Positions 32,774-41,581 are shown, counted from the stretch's first letter. The stretch: DNA of 41,581 nucleotides from an uncultured Chloroflexota bacterium (GCA_937974245.1 CALJKV010000001.1:1-41581); one strand, 5' to 3'. Notes: generated from the sequence alone by a model not told the origin. Numbers and translations: made by a program.

Positions 32774-33670
32774 CTATGACATACCATACCAAGCAATCAT
32801 CTGGGCAAGCAGAAAGACAACCATTGCATTGGAGGAGGGATAAGGATTGTGTATCCGGGTATAGGTTCGCCAGCCCCAGATCACCATCGGCAGCGACAGC
32901 ATACTTGCGTAGACAACAGGAATGGGGATGATCCAGCCACTCTGTAGAATCAAGAGTGCAAAAGCTGCAATGGCGACAGCGGTATAAAGCCGACGCAGTT
33001 GACGAACGGTCAGTTGGGTTGCCAGGGTGCGCTTGCCGACAAGCCCATCTGCTTGCTGATCAGCCCTGGTGGTTGCCAGCAAATTGTTGAAGGTCAGCAG
33101 TGTAAAGGGCAAGCAGATTAGGATCATCTTCAGGCTGATCTGGTCGCTGAGCAGTGCATGTCCATAGAGGTGAAGCAGTATGCCTCCCAATAACGCATTA
33201 TCCAATTCTCCCCAGCCATGCCATGCCAGTTTCAGTGGTGGCAGTGAATACATCCAACCGCCCAGACTCCCAAGTACAAGACAAAACAGTGCCGCCTTAC
33301 CCATGAATCCTAGACTGTATCCCAGGAAAGCAATCCCGAAACCTACGGAGAGGCTCACCCAAGCGCCCTGCAAAGCCAGATGGCGCGGAACCTCGCCTTT
33401 GGGCAGAATACCACTACCGCCAGAGTATAGTGTTGGCGCTGTCAGCGTATCGGTTTCGTAATCAGCATATTCGTTTGTATAGTGAATAGAGGCTGTGATG
33501 GAGATTAAGGCTGCCAATCCCCACCAGATTGACGGCCAGGACAGTGCATATCCCTGAGACCTTGCTATCAACAGACCGTTAATACAGACAAGAATGACAC
33601 TCACCATGATGAGGGGGCGTGTCATAGCCCACAAAGCGAACAATGTGCGAAACAGCGTGTTACGTTTCAT
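32774..33670 (-). CDS. UbiA/MenA-family prenyltransferase
   Basis: 298 residues, about eight to nine transmembrane helices. The two Asp-rich motifs of the family are present: HYTNEYADYETD (about 63-74, NxxxDxxxD type) and TTRADQQADGLVGKRTLA (about 202-219). UbiA enzymes prenylate aromatic acceptors; MenA-like menaquinone synthesis is the nearest by motif form, and menaquinone would suit the RdhC system, but substrate cannot be fixed. It lies 150 bp downstream of TauE copy 2 on the same strand. Confidence 0.83.
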   Translation of the reverse strand: MKRNTLFRTLFALWAMTRPLIMVSVILVCINGLLIARSQGYALSWPSIWWGLAALISITASIHYTNEYADYETDTLTAPTLYSGGSGILPKGEVPRHLALQGAWVSLSVGFGIAFLGYSLGFMGKAALFCLVLGSLGGWMYSLPPLKLAWHGWGELDNALLGGILLHLYGHALLSDQISLKMILICLPFTLLTFNNLLATTRADQQADGLVGKRTLATQLTVRQLRRLYTAVAIAAFALLILQSGWIIPIPVVYASMLSLPMVIWGWRTYTRIHNPYPSSNAMVVFLLAQMIAWYGMS

Positions 33671-33821
33671 TTAGGCCGTGTTTAAGAACCAGTCGCAGGT
33701 TTTTCGCATTGCGTTTCTCAAGCCACTGATTACCACCCTATTTTAAGGGACATCATACCGAAGGGCATCCAGCGTGTCTATAGAGGGTAATTTTGAGTCA
33801 TTCTGTCTCCCCCTGGCTGAG

Positions 33822-34677
33822 TTAAAGCAGCGCATCACCTAACATCACCAGGTCAACGAAAATCAGAAGGGTGCCCAATGCCCGTTCCAACATGTTTTGC
33901 GGAATACGACTGGCGATCAGCGAACCGATTTGTCCGCCAATGAGAACCCCTGGTGCCGTGAAGATCACCAAACTTATGACGATGTTAATTGAGTCGCCAC
34001 CCGCTTGTAGGAATCTGATCAAATGCCCGGTTGAAGCGATCAGAGCCGTGACAGCCACGACAAATACACTGGTCGCAACGGCTACACGGGACGGCACACG
34101 ACATCGGCGCAGCAGATAATAGCCATTCATTTCGCCTAATCCAGTTGAAACCAAACCCATGAACAGACTCCCAATGCCCGCAATCAATCTGCCTTCAGTG
34201 CGGTTGCAAACCTGGTAGCAGATTTCTTCGCCGCTGGCTGTTACCAAACAATTCAAACTTTCATTTGGCTTAAAGTTCTGCGTACGTTGATTGAGTTGGT
34301 GAACCTCCTCATGAGAAGGCATGCGCAGGAAGTTTACTCCGACTGCCAGTAATCCCATCCCTAAAATGATCTTCAGGAGATCAGGATCGACAATGCCGGA
34401 GAGCAAGGTGCCTAATATGGCGAGCGGGATTGTCGCTATGAGTAAGGATAGCCCGAGTCGATAATCTATCAGCTTCTTGCGGCGGTAAGCATAAAGACCG
34501 CTTGCGAATCCGAAAACCTCAGTGATCAAACCAACACCAATTGCCACTTCAGGCGGAAGTCCCAATATTAAGATGAAAATAGGCGCAAAAAATGTTGCGC
34601 CTTCTACACCTGATGCCATCGCCATTGTGGCAACTAAGGATAGAAACTGGAAACATAAACCAGAACTCTAGGGTCAT
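33822..34677 (-). pseudogene. TauE/SafE transporter, copy 2, frameshift near N-terminus
   Basis: From residue MAMASGVEGATFFAP on, the protein is closely similar to copy 1 throughout, including the Cys-containing insert (CLVTASGEEICYQVCNRTEGR). The expected N-terminus (MTLEFWFMFPVSIL) lies upstream from ATG 34677 but in another frame: one extra base near 34635-34641 breaks it. Translation from the internal ATG 34625 would lack part of helix 1. So it is a damaged gene or an assembly error. Driven in the minus direction from operator site 6. Confidence 0.8.
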
Positions 34678-34753
34678 TGGCTGCTCTTGGATTTAGCTGA
34701 GGCAGAAAGCTGAATTGGCTCCTTTACTTATACGATGAGGAACTTGTTTGGGG

Positions 34754-34771
34754 CTGTTGGTTTTCCAACAG
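34754..34771. promoter_or_regulatory. Palindromic operator, site 6 (divergent)
   Basis: CTGTTGGTTTTCCAACAG, a perfect palindrome. Minus strand: TATAAG 21 bases downstream, for TauE copy 2. Plus strand: GACACT 20 bases downstream, for the CBM48/pentose phosphate operon. It may control both divergent units. Confidence 0.75.
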
Positions 34772-34840
34772 ACTATCGTGTCGAAACGTTAGACACTCAG
34801 GTCAGTATTTTGATTGCACAGTATTCAACAGGGTTTTGTC

Positions 34841-35161
34841 ATGCTGAGAAAAGAATATGCAACAGATAAGGAATTATGTACCGTCACCTTTGAACTGCAT
34901 TCAGAGGTACTGGCTCAGTCCGCATATCTGTGTGGAGATTTCAATAATTGGGACCGACTTTCACACCCGATGAATGCAAATGATGATGGAAGCTTCACCC
35001 TCACCCTGAATCTGGAAACGGGCCGTTTGTATCGCTTCCGTTACCTTTTGGATGACAGCCGCTGGCAAAATGATAGGGATGCTGATGGCTATGAACCCAA
35101 TCCATTTGGGAGTGATGACTCGATTCTGGATTTAACGCTTGGCAACGATGACGGTGAGTAG
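34841..35161 (+). CDS. CBM48 (AMPK-type glycogen-binding) domain protein
   Basis: 106 residues from ATG 34841. CTVTFELHSEVLAQSAYLCGDFNNWDRLSHPMNANDDGSFTLTLNLETGRLYRFRYLLDDSRWQND is a single stand-alone carbohydrate-binding module of the isoamylase-N/AMPK beta type (the GDFNNW and RFRY motifs). No catalytic domain is attached. As first gene of the pentose phosphate operon it may tie the enzymes to glycogen or sense polysaccharide; this is inference. Confidence 0.85.
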   Translation: MLRKEYATDKELCTVTFELHSEVLAQSAYLCGDFNNWDRLSHPMNANDDGSFTLTLNLETGRLYRFRYLLDDSRWQNDRDADGYEPNPFGSDDSILDLTLGNDDGE

Positions 35162-35194
35162 CTTTAACGTCGGATTTCTGCAAAAAGGTGACCA

Positions 35195-35932
35195 ATGATT
35201 GAAGCAATCCTGTTCGATCTGGATGGTACGCTCGTCAAAACTGAGCAGCTTAAAGCCATTTCTTATGCGCAGGCTGCGGTGGAGTTGTGCGGCAATGTAC
35301 TGCATGAAGATGAAGTGATCGAAGCCTTCAAAGATGTGGTTGGCCGATCCCGTCGAGAAGTCGCTATGGTGCTGATGGAACGTTTTGATCTTGAGTCGCA
35401 AGCGCAAAAGCGGATGGATGAATATGGGGTATCAGTTCCCTGGCAGGTATTTATCCAGATGCGGCTTAAAAACTACGAGGCGATGTTAGCTGACCCCAGC
35501 ACGATTCGCAGTAATCAGTGGCCGCACAATGTTGCGCTGTTGGGTCAAGCACGCGCCTGGGGTTGTAAGACCGGACTTGCCACCATGTCGTACTGCCCGC
35601 AAGTAACTCGGATTCTCCAGATTCTGGAACTTACAGATGCTTTTGACTTTATCGCCTCTCGTGATGATGTCGCACATGGGAAACCTGATCCAGAAATCTA
35701 CCATTTGGTTTCACTGGAGTTAGAAGTTCTGCCAAAAAACTGTCTGGTCATTGAAGATTCCCCGGCGGGTGTGCAGGCTGCCCTTGCCGCCGGCATGCAT
35801 GTTGTCGCTGTCAGCACCCCGTTTACCCGTGAGGGGCTGCACCGCGTAGATGGTATGCAATCCAGGTGGATTGTCGATGACCCGAATCGTTTATTGGATA
35901 CCGTCCAGGAAGCATTTAACCAATTTGGATAG
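35195..35932 (+). CDS. HAD-superfamily sugar phosphatase / phosphoglucomutase-like
   Basis: 245 residues. Motif I FDLDGTLVKTE (nucleophile Asp), motif II region LATMSYCPQVT (Ser/Thr), motif III Lys in HGKPDPEIYH, motif IV VIEDSPAGVQAALAAGM. Cap domain of the C1 helical type, as in beta-phosphoglucomutase and phosphoglycolate phosphatase. Substrate is probably a phosphosugar given the operon. Gap to gnd is 17 bp. Confidence 0.85.
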   Translation: MIEAILFDLDGTLVKTEQLKAISYAQAAVELCGNVLHEDEVIEAFKDVVGRSRREVAMVLMERFDLESQAQKRMDEYGVSVPWQVFIQMRLKNYEAMLADPSTIRSNQWPHNVALLGQARAWGCKTGLATMSYCPQVTRILQILELTDAFDFIASRDDVAHGKPDPEIYHLVSLELEVLPKNCLVIEDSPAGVQAALAAGMHVVAVSTPFTREGLHRVDGMQSRWIVDDPNRLLDTVQEAFNQFG

Positions 35933-35949
35933 AGAGGAAGTCTCAACAC

Positions 35950-36858
35950 ATGAAACTTGGCATGATTGGTCTGGGTAAGATGGGCGCAAATATGACCCGT
36001 CGGTTGTTGCGTGGTGGTCATCAGGTAGTTGTCACTGATGTGAATTCACAGGCTGTTGCAGATGCTGAACAGCAAGGTGCGGTTGGGGCAGTTGACCTTG
36101 AAGAAATGATTGATCAGCTTGACAGACCTCGTGTCATCTGGGTGATGGTTCCATCCGGTGATCCGACCGAAAAAACCCTTAGACGGCTTGCTGAAATACT
36201 TGATCCTGACGATATTGTCATTGATGGCGGAAACAGCAATTATCGTGACTCGATCCGGCATGGTGAGATGCTGTTGGCAAAGGGTATCCCCTTTGTTGAT
36301 GTGGGCACCAGCGGGGGGATCTGGGGTCTGATGGAAGGTTACAGCATGATGGTTGGGGGCGATGCTGAAGCAGTTGGGCATATCCGTCCCATACTCGAAA
36401 CGCTCGCGCCAACACCCGATACGGGTTGGGGGCATGTTGGCCCAAGTGGTGCTGGTCATTTCGTGAAGATGGTCCATAACGGCATCGAATACGGTTTGAT
36501 GCAGGCTTATGCTGAGGGATTTGAGCTGATGAAGCATAAGCACGATATGAAGCTGGACCTGCATCAAATCGCTGAAATCTGGCGTCATGGCAGCGTGGTG
36601 CGCTCCTGGCTGCTGGATCTGACAGCGAACGCGCTTCAGGATAACGCAGAACTCGAAGGTATTGCCGCTTATGTTCCGGACTCTGGAGAAGGGCGCTGGA
36701 CAGTGGTTGAGTCGATTGAGCTTGGCGTACCAATACCTGTGATTTCACTGGCATTACAGCGGCGCTTCCGGTCACAGCATGAATCCCCCTTCAGTGACAA
36801 ACTGTTATCCGCCATGCGAAATCAGTTTGGCGGCCATGCTATCAAACGTGCGGAGTAG
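35950..36858 (+). CDS. gnd: 6-phosphogluconate dehydrogenase, short (GndA-like) type
   Basis: 302 residues, the short form (long NADP form is about 470). Rossmann GMIGLGKMGANMTRRLL; the strand-2 end VVVTDVNS carries Asp, which suggests NAD+ rather than NADP+ preference; DGGNSNYRDS and FVDVGTSGGIWGLMEGYSMM; catalytic region GAGHFVKMVHNGIEYG; C-terminal SGEGRWTV. Converts 6-phosphogluconate to ribulose-5-phosphate plus CO2. It precedes zwf (overlap region 36858-36866), so both oxidative steps are co-transcribed. Confidence 0.93.
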   Translation: MKLGMIGLGKMGANMTRRLLRGGHQVVVTDVNSQAVADAEQQGAVGAVDLEEMIDQLDRPRVIWVMVPSGDPTEKTLRRLAEILDPDDIVIDGGNSNYRDSIRHGEMLLAKGIPFVDVGTSGGIWGLMEGYSMMVGGDAEAVGHIRPILETLAPTPDTGWGHVGPSGAGHFVKMVHNGIEYGLMQAYAEGFELMKHKHDMKLDLHQIAEIWRHGSVVRSWLLDLTANALQDNAELEGIAAYVPDSGEGRWTVVESIELGVPIPVISLALQRRFRSQHESPFSDKLLSAMRNQFGGHAIKRAE

Positions 36859-36865
36859 AGCAAAC

Positions 36866-38326
36866 GTGATTGCCGAAAGTACTTCGATTGTAATTTTGGG
36901 GGCATCCGGGGATTTGACCCGGCGCAAACTTATCCCGGCGCTCTTTCATCTGTACTGTAAAGGACGCCTGCCAGAGCAAACACGCATCATTGGCTTCTCG
37001 GATGGTGACTTTACCGGCGAGGGATTCCGGCAGCACCTGCGTGCCAGCATGCAGGAATTTGCCCCGGATGTTTTTAGCCCCACACACTGGAGCGAGTTCG
37101 AGACGCTGCTGTGGTATATGCAGGGCGATCTAACGAATCAGGGCGATTTTGAGAGGTTTCGCGTCTTTGCCGAAGGGTTGGAAGCGGGCGCGGCCAACCG
37201 GCTTTACCATCTGGCGCTACCGCCATTTTTGTATGCGCCGGTCGTCGATAACCTGGGTAAAACGGGCATGGTTTCTGAAGAACAGGGCTGGCGGCGGGTT
37301 ATCATCGAAAAACCATTCGGGCATGATCTTGCAAGCGCACAGAAACTCAATACAGACCTTCATGCTGTATTGAGTGAGCATCAAATCTATCGTATCGACC
37401 ACTATCTTGGCAAGGAAACGGCTCAAAACATCCTCTTTTTTCGCTTTGCCAATGCTATGTTCGAGCCAATCTGGAATCGAACACATGTTGAGAGTGTGCA
37501 GATCAGTGTGCTGGAAGCGGTAGATGTTGGACATCGAGGGCGTTACTTCGACAGTGCAGGCATCCTGCGTGATATGTTTCAAAATCACCTGCTGCAACTG
37601 CTGGCACTGGTAGCCATGGGACCGCCCGACTCATTTGAAGCCGACCGCCTGCGCGATGAAAAAGTGAAAACGCTGCGTGCGGTGCGTCCGGTTCGCATTG
37701 ATAGGGATACAGTGTGTGCACAGTACAACGGTTATCGTGATACAGAGGGCGTCGCAGACGATTCACAAACGCCGACTTATGCCGCGCTCAAGCTGTTTAT
37801 CGACAACTGGCGCTGGGAAGGTGTGCCCTTCTACTTACGTTCGGGCAAAGCGTTACAGAACAAAGTCAGCGAGATCGTCATGCAGTTTCGCCGGCCACCA
37901 CATGCAATATTCAGGCTGACTGCGGACAAAGATCTCACAACCAATCTGATTTCCATGTGTATCCAACCCGATGAGGGTATCCACCAACGTTTTGAGGCAA
38001 AAGTGCCTGACTCAGTTCAGGAAACACGCTCCGTTGATATGGAATTCCATTATGCGTCGTCTTTTGGTGAAGCGGTCATTCCCGATGCCTATGAACGTTT
38101 GCTGATGGATGCAATCAATGGGGATGCATCATTGTTTACCCGCGCCGATGGTATCGAAGCTGAATGGCAAATTATTGATCCAATCATTGCGGGCTGGCAA
38201 TCTGATCCAGAAGTTTCACCACTTGTCACCTATGAACCGCGAACCTGGGGGCCGATTGAAGCGGATAGGCTGCTGGAAAAGAGTGGGCATAAGTGGATTT
38301 TACGCTGCTTGCACAATGATGAATAG
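36866..38326 (+). CDS. zwf: Glucose-6-phosphate 1-dehydrogenase
   Basis: 486 residues from GTG 36866, just after the gnd stop; an ATG at 36836 inside gnd is the alternative. NAD(P) motif GASGDLTRRKLIPALF; substrate motifs IIEKPFGHDL and the active-site RIDHYLGKE. Full family length (about 490). Produces 6-phosphoglucono-lactone and NADPH. No lactonase gene is visible in the operon. Confidence 0.94.
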   Translation: MIAESTSIVILGASGDLTRRKLIPALFHLYCKGRLPEQTRIIGFSDGDFTGEGFRQHLRASMQEFAPDVFSPTHWSEFETLLWYMQGDLTNQGDFERFRVFAEGLEAGAANRLYHLALPPFLYAPVVDNLGKTGMVSEEQGWRRVIIEKPFGHDLASAQKLNTDLHAVLSEHQIYRIDHYLGKETAQNILFFRFANAMFEPIWNRTHVESVQISVLEAVDVGHRGRYFDSAGILRDMFQNHLLQLLALVAMGPPDSFEADRLRDEKVKTLRAVRPVRIDRDTVCAQYNGYRDTEGVADDSQTPTYAALKLFIDNWRWEGVPFYLRSGKALQNKVSEIVMQFRRPPHAIFRLTADKDLTTNLISMCIQPDEGIHQRFEAKVPDSVQETRSVDMEFHYASSFGEAVIPDAYERLLMDAINGDASLFTRADGIEAEWQIIDPIIAGWQSDPEVSPLVTYEPRTWGPIEADRLLEKSGHKWILRCLHNDE

Positions 38327-38342
38327 TTCAGGACAAAGACAA

Positions 38343-40367
38343 ATGGCTGACCAAGGCCAACTCGATCAAAAAGCAATCAACACGATCCGATTTCTGGCAG
38401 TGGATGCTGTTCAGAAGGCGAATTCCGGCCATCCTGGCACCCCCATGGGCGCAGCAACAATGGCTTACACGCTATGGGATCGCTTTCTTAAACATAATCC
38501 ACGTAACCCGAATTGGGTGAATCGTGACCGATTCATTCTCTCGCCCGGACATGCTTCAATGCTCCTGTACAGCCTGCTTTATCTGACCGGTTATGATATT
38601 TCGCTGGATGATCTGAAGCAGTTCCGGCAGTGGGGCACTAAAACGCCCGGCCATCCTGAATACGGGGAAACTGCCGGTGTCGAGATGACCACCGGGCCTT
38701 TAGGACAAGGGTTTGCACACGGTGTTGGTATGGCGATGGCGGAACGCTGGCTGGCCGCCCGTTACAACCGTGAAGGGTTTGACCTGTTTGATCATTACAC
38801 CTACGCGATTGTCTCCGATGGTGATATGCAGGAAGGCGTCACCAGCGAAGCTGCTAGCCTTGCCGGCCAGCTCAAACTCGGTAAGCTGATCTATCTGTAC
38901 GATGATAACGACATCCAGATTGAAGGCAATACAGCACTCACGTTTAGTGAGGATGTAGCCCGTCGTTTTCAGGCCTATGATTGGCATGTGCTTGGCCCGA
39001 TAGATGGCAACAATATCGAGCAGATTGAAGCGGGTATCCGCCTGGCACAAGCGGAAACCCAACGTCCCTCGTTGATTATCTGTAAAACCGTGATTGGTTA
39101 CGGCAGCGATAATGAAGCAACCGCCAAAGTGCATGGCGAACCACTCGGTGAAAATGGGGTAAAAGCAGCGAAAGAACGACTCGGATGGCCTTTGGAGCCA
39201 GCATTTTATGTGCCGCAGGAAGTCGAGATTCATATGCGGAAAAACTGTGTTGAAAAGGTCGCCCGATGTGAATCGGAATGGGATCATCTGTTTGAAGCCT
39301 ATGCCGCACAATATCCTCTCGAAGCTGCGAAACTAGCAGCTGAACTGCGCGGTGAGCTGCCTGAAGGCTGGGATGAAGGATTAGAAGCGCTGTTCCCGCC
39401 CGATAGCAAACCCATTGCCACCCGCAGCGCATCTGGGAAGGTATTGAATGCCCTGGTAAAGCGAATCGACAGCTTAACGGGCGGCTCAGCGGATTTGTCA
39501 CCCAGCACCAAAACTACGCTTGTGGGGTATGGTGATTTTGGTTTTGGCGAGTACTGCGGGCATAACATCCATTTTGGTGTCCGGGAGCATGTGATGGGGG
39601 CGATTGTCAACGGTATGGCACTGCACGGAGGTGTCATTCCCTACTCGGCGACATTCCTGACCTTCTCTGATTATATGCGTCCGCCCATGCGTTTGGCAGC
39701 ACTGATGGGCATCCGTGTGATTTATATTTTTACTCATGACAGCATTGGTATGGGAGAAGATGGTCCAACGCACCAGCCTATTGAACACCTGATGAACCTG
39801 CGTGCTGTGCCCAATTTACATGTGCTTCGTCCAGCAGATGCCACTGAGACCGTTGAAGCGTGGAAAGCTGCGATCCGTCGGCAGGATGGCCCATCGGTGC
39901 TGGTGCTGACACGGCAAGAGCTCCCGATTTTCGATTGGAATGAGTATCGCGTGTCAGAAGGCGTAAAGAAGGGCGGGTACATTCTGTGGGAAAACACACC
40001 CGTACCTGATGTGATATTGATCGGCACAGGCTCAGAGACACATATCGCTCTGGAAGCCGGGAAGCGGCTTGGTGATGAAGGGATCAACGTCCGTGTAGTA
40101 TCCATGCTCAGTTGGGAGCTGTTCGATGCACAGCCAGCGACTTACCGTGAATCCGTACTGCCGCCAGATGTTCGGGCGCGGGTGGCTGTGGAAGCCGCGA
40201 CGACACTCGGTTGGGAGCATTATGTCGGGCTAGATGGCATCGTTATTGGCATGAGAGGGTTTGGTGCCAGCGCTCCTGCTTCCGTCCTCTATGAGAAATT
40301 CGGTATCACTGCTGACAACGTCACCCAAGCAGCCAAATCCTTACTAGCTAAAGGTATAAACAGATGA
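38343..40367 (+). CDS. tkt: Transketolase
   Basis: 674 residues from ATG 38343 (AGGA 8 bases upstream); an ATGATG at 38319 is an alternative. Thiamine-diphosphate features: GHPGTPMGAA, SPGHASMLLYSLLY, GPLGQGFAHGVGMAMAERWLA, and the GDGDMQEG...N Mg/TPP motif (YAIVSDGDMQEGVTSEAASLAG ... YDDNDIQIEG), then VREHVMGAIVNGMALHGG and THDSIGMGEDGPTHQP. Full family length. Interconverts C5 and C3/C7 sugars in the non-oxidative pentose phosphate pathway. Confidence 0.95.
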   Translation: MADQGQLDQKAINTIRFLAVDAVQKANSGHPGTPMGAATMAYTLWDRFLKHNPRNPNWVNRDRFILSPGHASMLLYSLLYLTGYDISLDDLKQFRQWGTKTPGHPEYGETAGVEMTTGPLGQGFAHGVGMAMAERWLAARYNREGFDLFDHYTYAIVSDGDMQEGVTSEAASLAGQLKLGKLIYLYDDNDIQIEGNTALTFSEDVARRFQAYDWHVLGPIDGNNIEQIEAGIRLAQAETQRPSLIICKTVIGYGSDNEATAKVHGEPLGENGVKAAKERLGWPLEPAFYVPQEVEIHMRKNCVEKVARCESEWDHLFEAYAAQYPLEAAKLAAELRGELPEGWDEGLEALFPPDSKPIATRSASGKVLNALVKRIDSLTGGSADLSPSTKTTLVGYGDFGFGEYCGHNIHFGVREHVMGAIVNGMALHGGVIPYSATFLTFSDYMRPPMRLAALMGIRVIYIFTHDSIGMGEDGPTHQPIEHLMNLRAVPNLHVLRPADATETVEAWKAAIRRQDGPSVLVLTRQELPIFDWNEYRVSEGVKKGGYILWENTPVPDVILIGTGSETHIALEAGKRLGDEGINVRVVSMLSWELFDAQPATYRESVLPPDVRARVAVEAATTLGWEHYVGLDGIVIGMRGFGASAPASVLYEKFGITADNVTQAAKSLLAKGINR

Positions 40368-41548
40368 CAATTGCACATGACTTGCATCATCTAGGTCAAT
40401 CGATCTGGTATGACAATATACGCCGGGCTTTGCTCGATTCAGGAGAACTCGTCACCTTGATTGAACAGGGTATCCGTGGGGTTACTTCGAATCCCTCAAT
40501 TTTTGAGAAAGCCATCGCCGGTAGCAATGACTACGACGCGCAGTTACGGCAGTTGGTCGATGAAGACAAAGCAATCAAGGGCATCTATGAAGCACTGGTC
40601 TTTGAAGACATCCAGCGTACAGCCGACCTGCTGCGCCTGATTTATGATGAAAGTGATGGATTGGACGGTTATGTCAGTTTGGAAGTCAGTCCTACGCTGG
40701 CGCACGATACGGAAGGCACGATAGCTGAAGCTCATCGTTTTTTTGCCGCGCTGAACCGTCCCAACGTCATGATCAAAGTTCCGGCGACCCCCGCTGGCGT
40801 TCCCGCAATCCAACGGCTCATCAGCGCCGGGATCAGCGTCAATGTCACGCTCGTTTTTTCTGTAGCGCAGTATGAAGCCGTCGCTGCGGCTTATATCGCA
40901 GGGCTGCAAACCCTGGCAAACAGAGGAGGCGATCTGAGCAAAGTAGCTTCGGTCGCTTCATTCTTTGTGAGCCGTGTGGATGGAGCCATTGATTCGGCGT
41001 TGGAAAAGGTTGGCAATACCGATCTGAAAGGCAAAATCGCCATTGCCAATTCCAAAATCGCCTATGCCCGCTTCAAAGCATTATTTAGTGGGGATCAATG
41101 GAACAGCCTTGCTGGTCAAGGCGCACGAGTACAACGTGTTCTGTGGGCCAGCACCAGCGTCAAGAACCCGGAGTATCCCGATACATTCTATGTCGATAAG
41201 TTAATCGGTGTGGATACCGTCAATACTGTGCCGACGGTTACGCTGAAGGCGCTGCTCAATCATGGGACTGCCGCTGTAACGCTCGATACCGCTGTCGCTG
41301 AGGCACAAACATGGCTTTCTCGGCTTGGTAAGTTGGGTATTGATCTCAACCAGATCACGCAGAAACTGCAAGACGACGGCGTGAGAGCATTTTCGCAGGC
41401 GTTTGACAGCCTGATGGCAAGTATTGCTGAAAAACGGGATCGTCTACTCTCAGGTAAAAAGAGGATGTTTGCCAATCTGGGTGAGTATCAATCCCGCGTG
41501 GATCATACGTTAGATGAAATGGCGTCTGAGAAGCCATTTGAAAAGTAG
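40364..41548 (+). CDS. tal: Transaldolase
   Basis: 394 residues; start overlaps the tkt stop by ATGA. GVTSNPSIFEKAIAGS near the N-terminus, NRPNVMIKVPATPAGVPAI with the Schiff-base Lys, and VASFFVSRVDGAIDSALEKVG. The length is that of the larger (about 360-390 aa) actinobacterial/Chloroflexota-type transaldolase. Completes the pathway with tkt. Confidence 0.94.
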   Translation: MTIAHDLHHLGQSIWYDNIRRALLDSGELVTLIEQGIRGVTSNPSIFEKAIAGSNDYDAQLRQLVDEDKAIKGIYEALVFEDIQRTADLLRLIYDESDGLDGYVSLEVSPTLAHDTEGTIAEAHRFFAALNRPNVMIKVPATPAGVPAIQRLISAGISVNVTLVFSVAQYEAVAAAYIAGLQTLANRGGDLSKVASVASFFVSRVDGAIDSALEKVGNTDLKGKIAIANSKIAYARFKALFSGDQWNSLAGQGARVQRVLWASTSVKNPEYPDTFYVDKLIGVDTVNTVPTVTLKALLNHGTAAVTLDTAVAEAQTWLSRLGKLGIDLNQITQKLQDDGVRAFSQAFDSLMASIAEKRDRLLSGKKRMFANLGEYQSRVDHTLDEMASEKPFEK

Positions 41549-41581
41549 CGGCAGCCAGAATAAACTGAGGGAATGGACAGA

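Noticed and set aside
1..41581. CRISPR arrays, tRNA and rRNA genes
   Set aside because: No regularly spaced direct repeats and no tRNA or rRNA signatures were found by reading both strands.

Overview
The window looks like a bacterial chromosome segment, most likely from a Chloroflexota lineage. That assignment is an inference from gene content: a Tat-exported reductive dehalogenase operon, a DUF3179-cytochrome c protein, and a TPR protein and small domain families I associate with that phylum. No rRNA or tRNA gene is present to confirm it. Coding is dense and base composition is mosaic: GC-rich at 1-4.8 kb, 13.7-20 kb and 26.4-28.8 kb, lower at 4.9-13.5 kb.

Region 1 (1-4.8 kb) looks like accessory DNA: a DUF6094-like DNA methylase cut by the window edge, a small secreted protein, a large protein of unknown function and a SLOG-fold protein, followed by about 860 bp without a convincing gene.

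Region 2 (4.9-13.4 kb, all minus strand) is an organohalide-respiration-type locus. A membrane GAF histidine kinase and a NarL/DosR-like response regulator come first, then a 530 bp leader, then rdhA, rdhB, rdhC (NosR/PceC-like), a small membrane protein, apbE (FMN transferase for RdhC) and a TPR protein. The leader carries what reads as a compact cobalamin riboswitch, a strong intrinsic terminator with a U-tract just before rdhA, and a DosR-box-like palindrome. This would place expression of a corrinoid enzyme under both a two-component system and cobalamin.

Region 3 (13.7-20 kb): a minus-strand operon of FIST sensor, histidine kinase and OmpR-type regulator faces two plus-strand genes for exported proteins (DUF3179-cytochrome c fusion; Tat protein with an internal duplication). 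Tandem 11-bp-spaced repeats precede the two exported genes and are candidate targets of that regulator.

Region 4 (20-35 kb): a redox/sulfur island with thiol-disulfide proteins, peroxiredoxins, a deiodinase-like redoxin, two TauE/SafE transporters, a Crp/Fnr regulator, a mercuric-reductase-like flavoprotein, and an inverted duplication of a DUF427/zinc-ribbon/NnrE cassette. Six copies of a palindrome CTGTTGG-N4-CCAACAG lie 55-77 bp upstream of start codons, centred near -41.5 relative to -10-like boxes. I read this as an undescribed Crp/Fnr-type regulon. Several genes here carry single-base frameshifts.

Region 5 (34.8-41.5 kb): a plus-strand operon for a CBM48 protein, a HAD phosphatase and the pentose phosphate enzymes gnd, zwf, tkt and tal. 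It starts at one of the shared palindromes, linking NADPH/pentose supply to the redox island.
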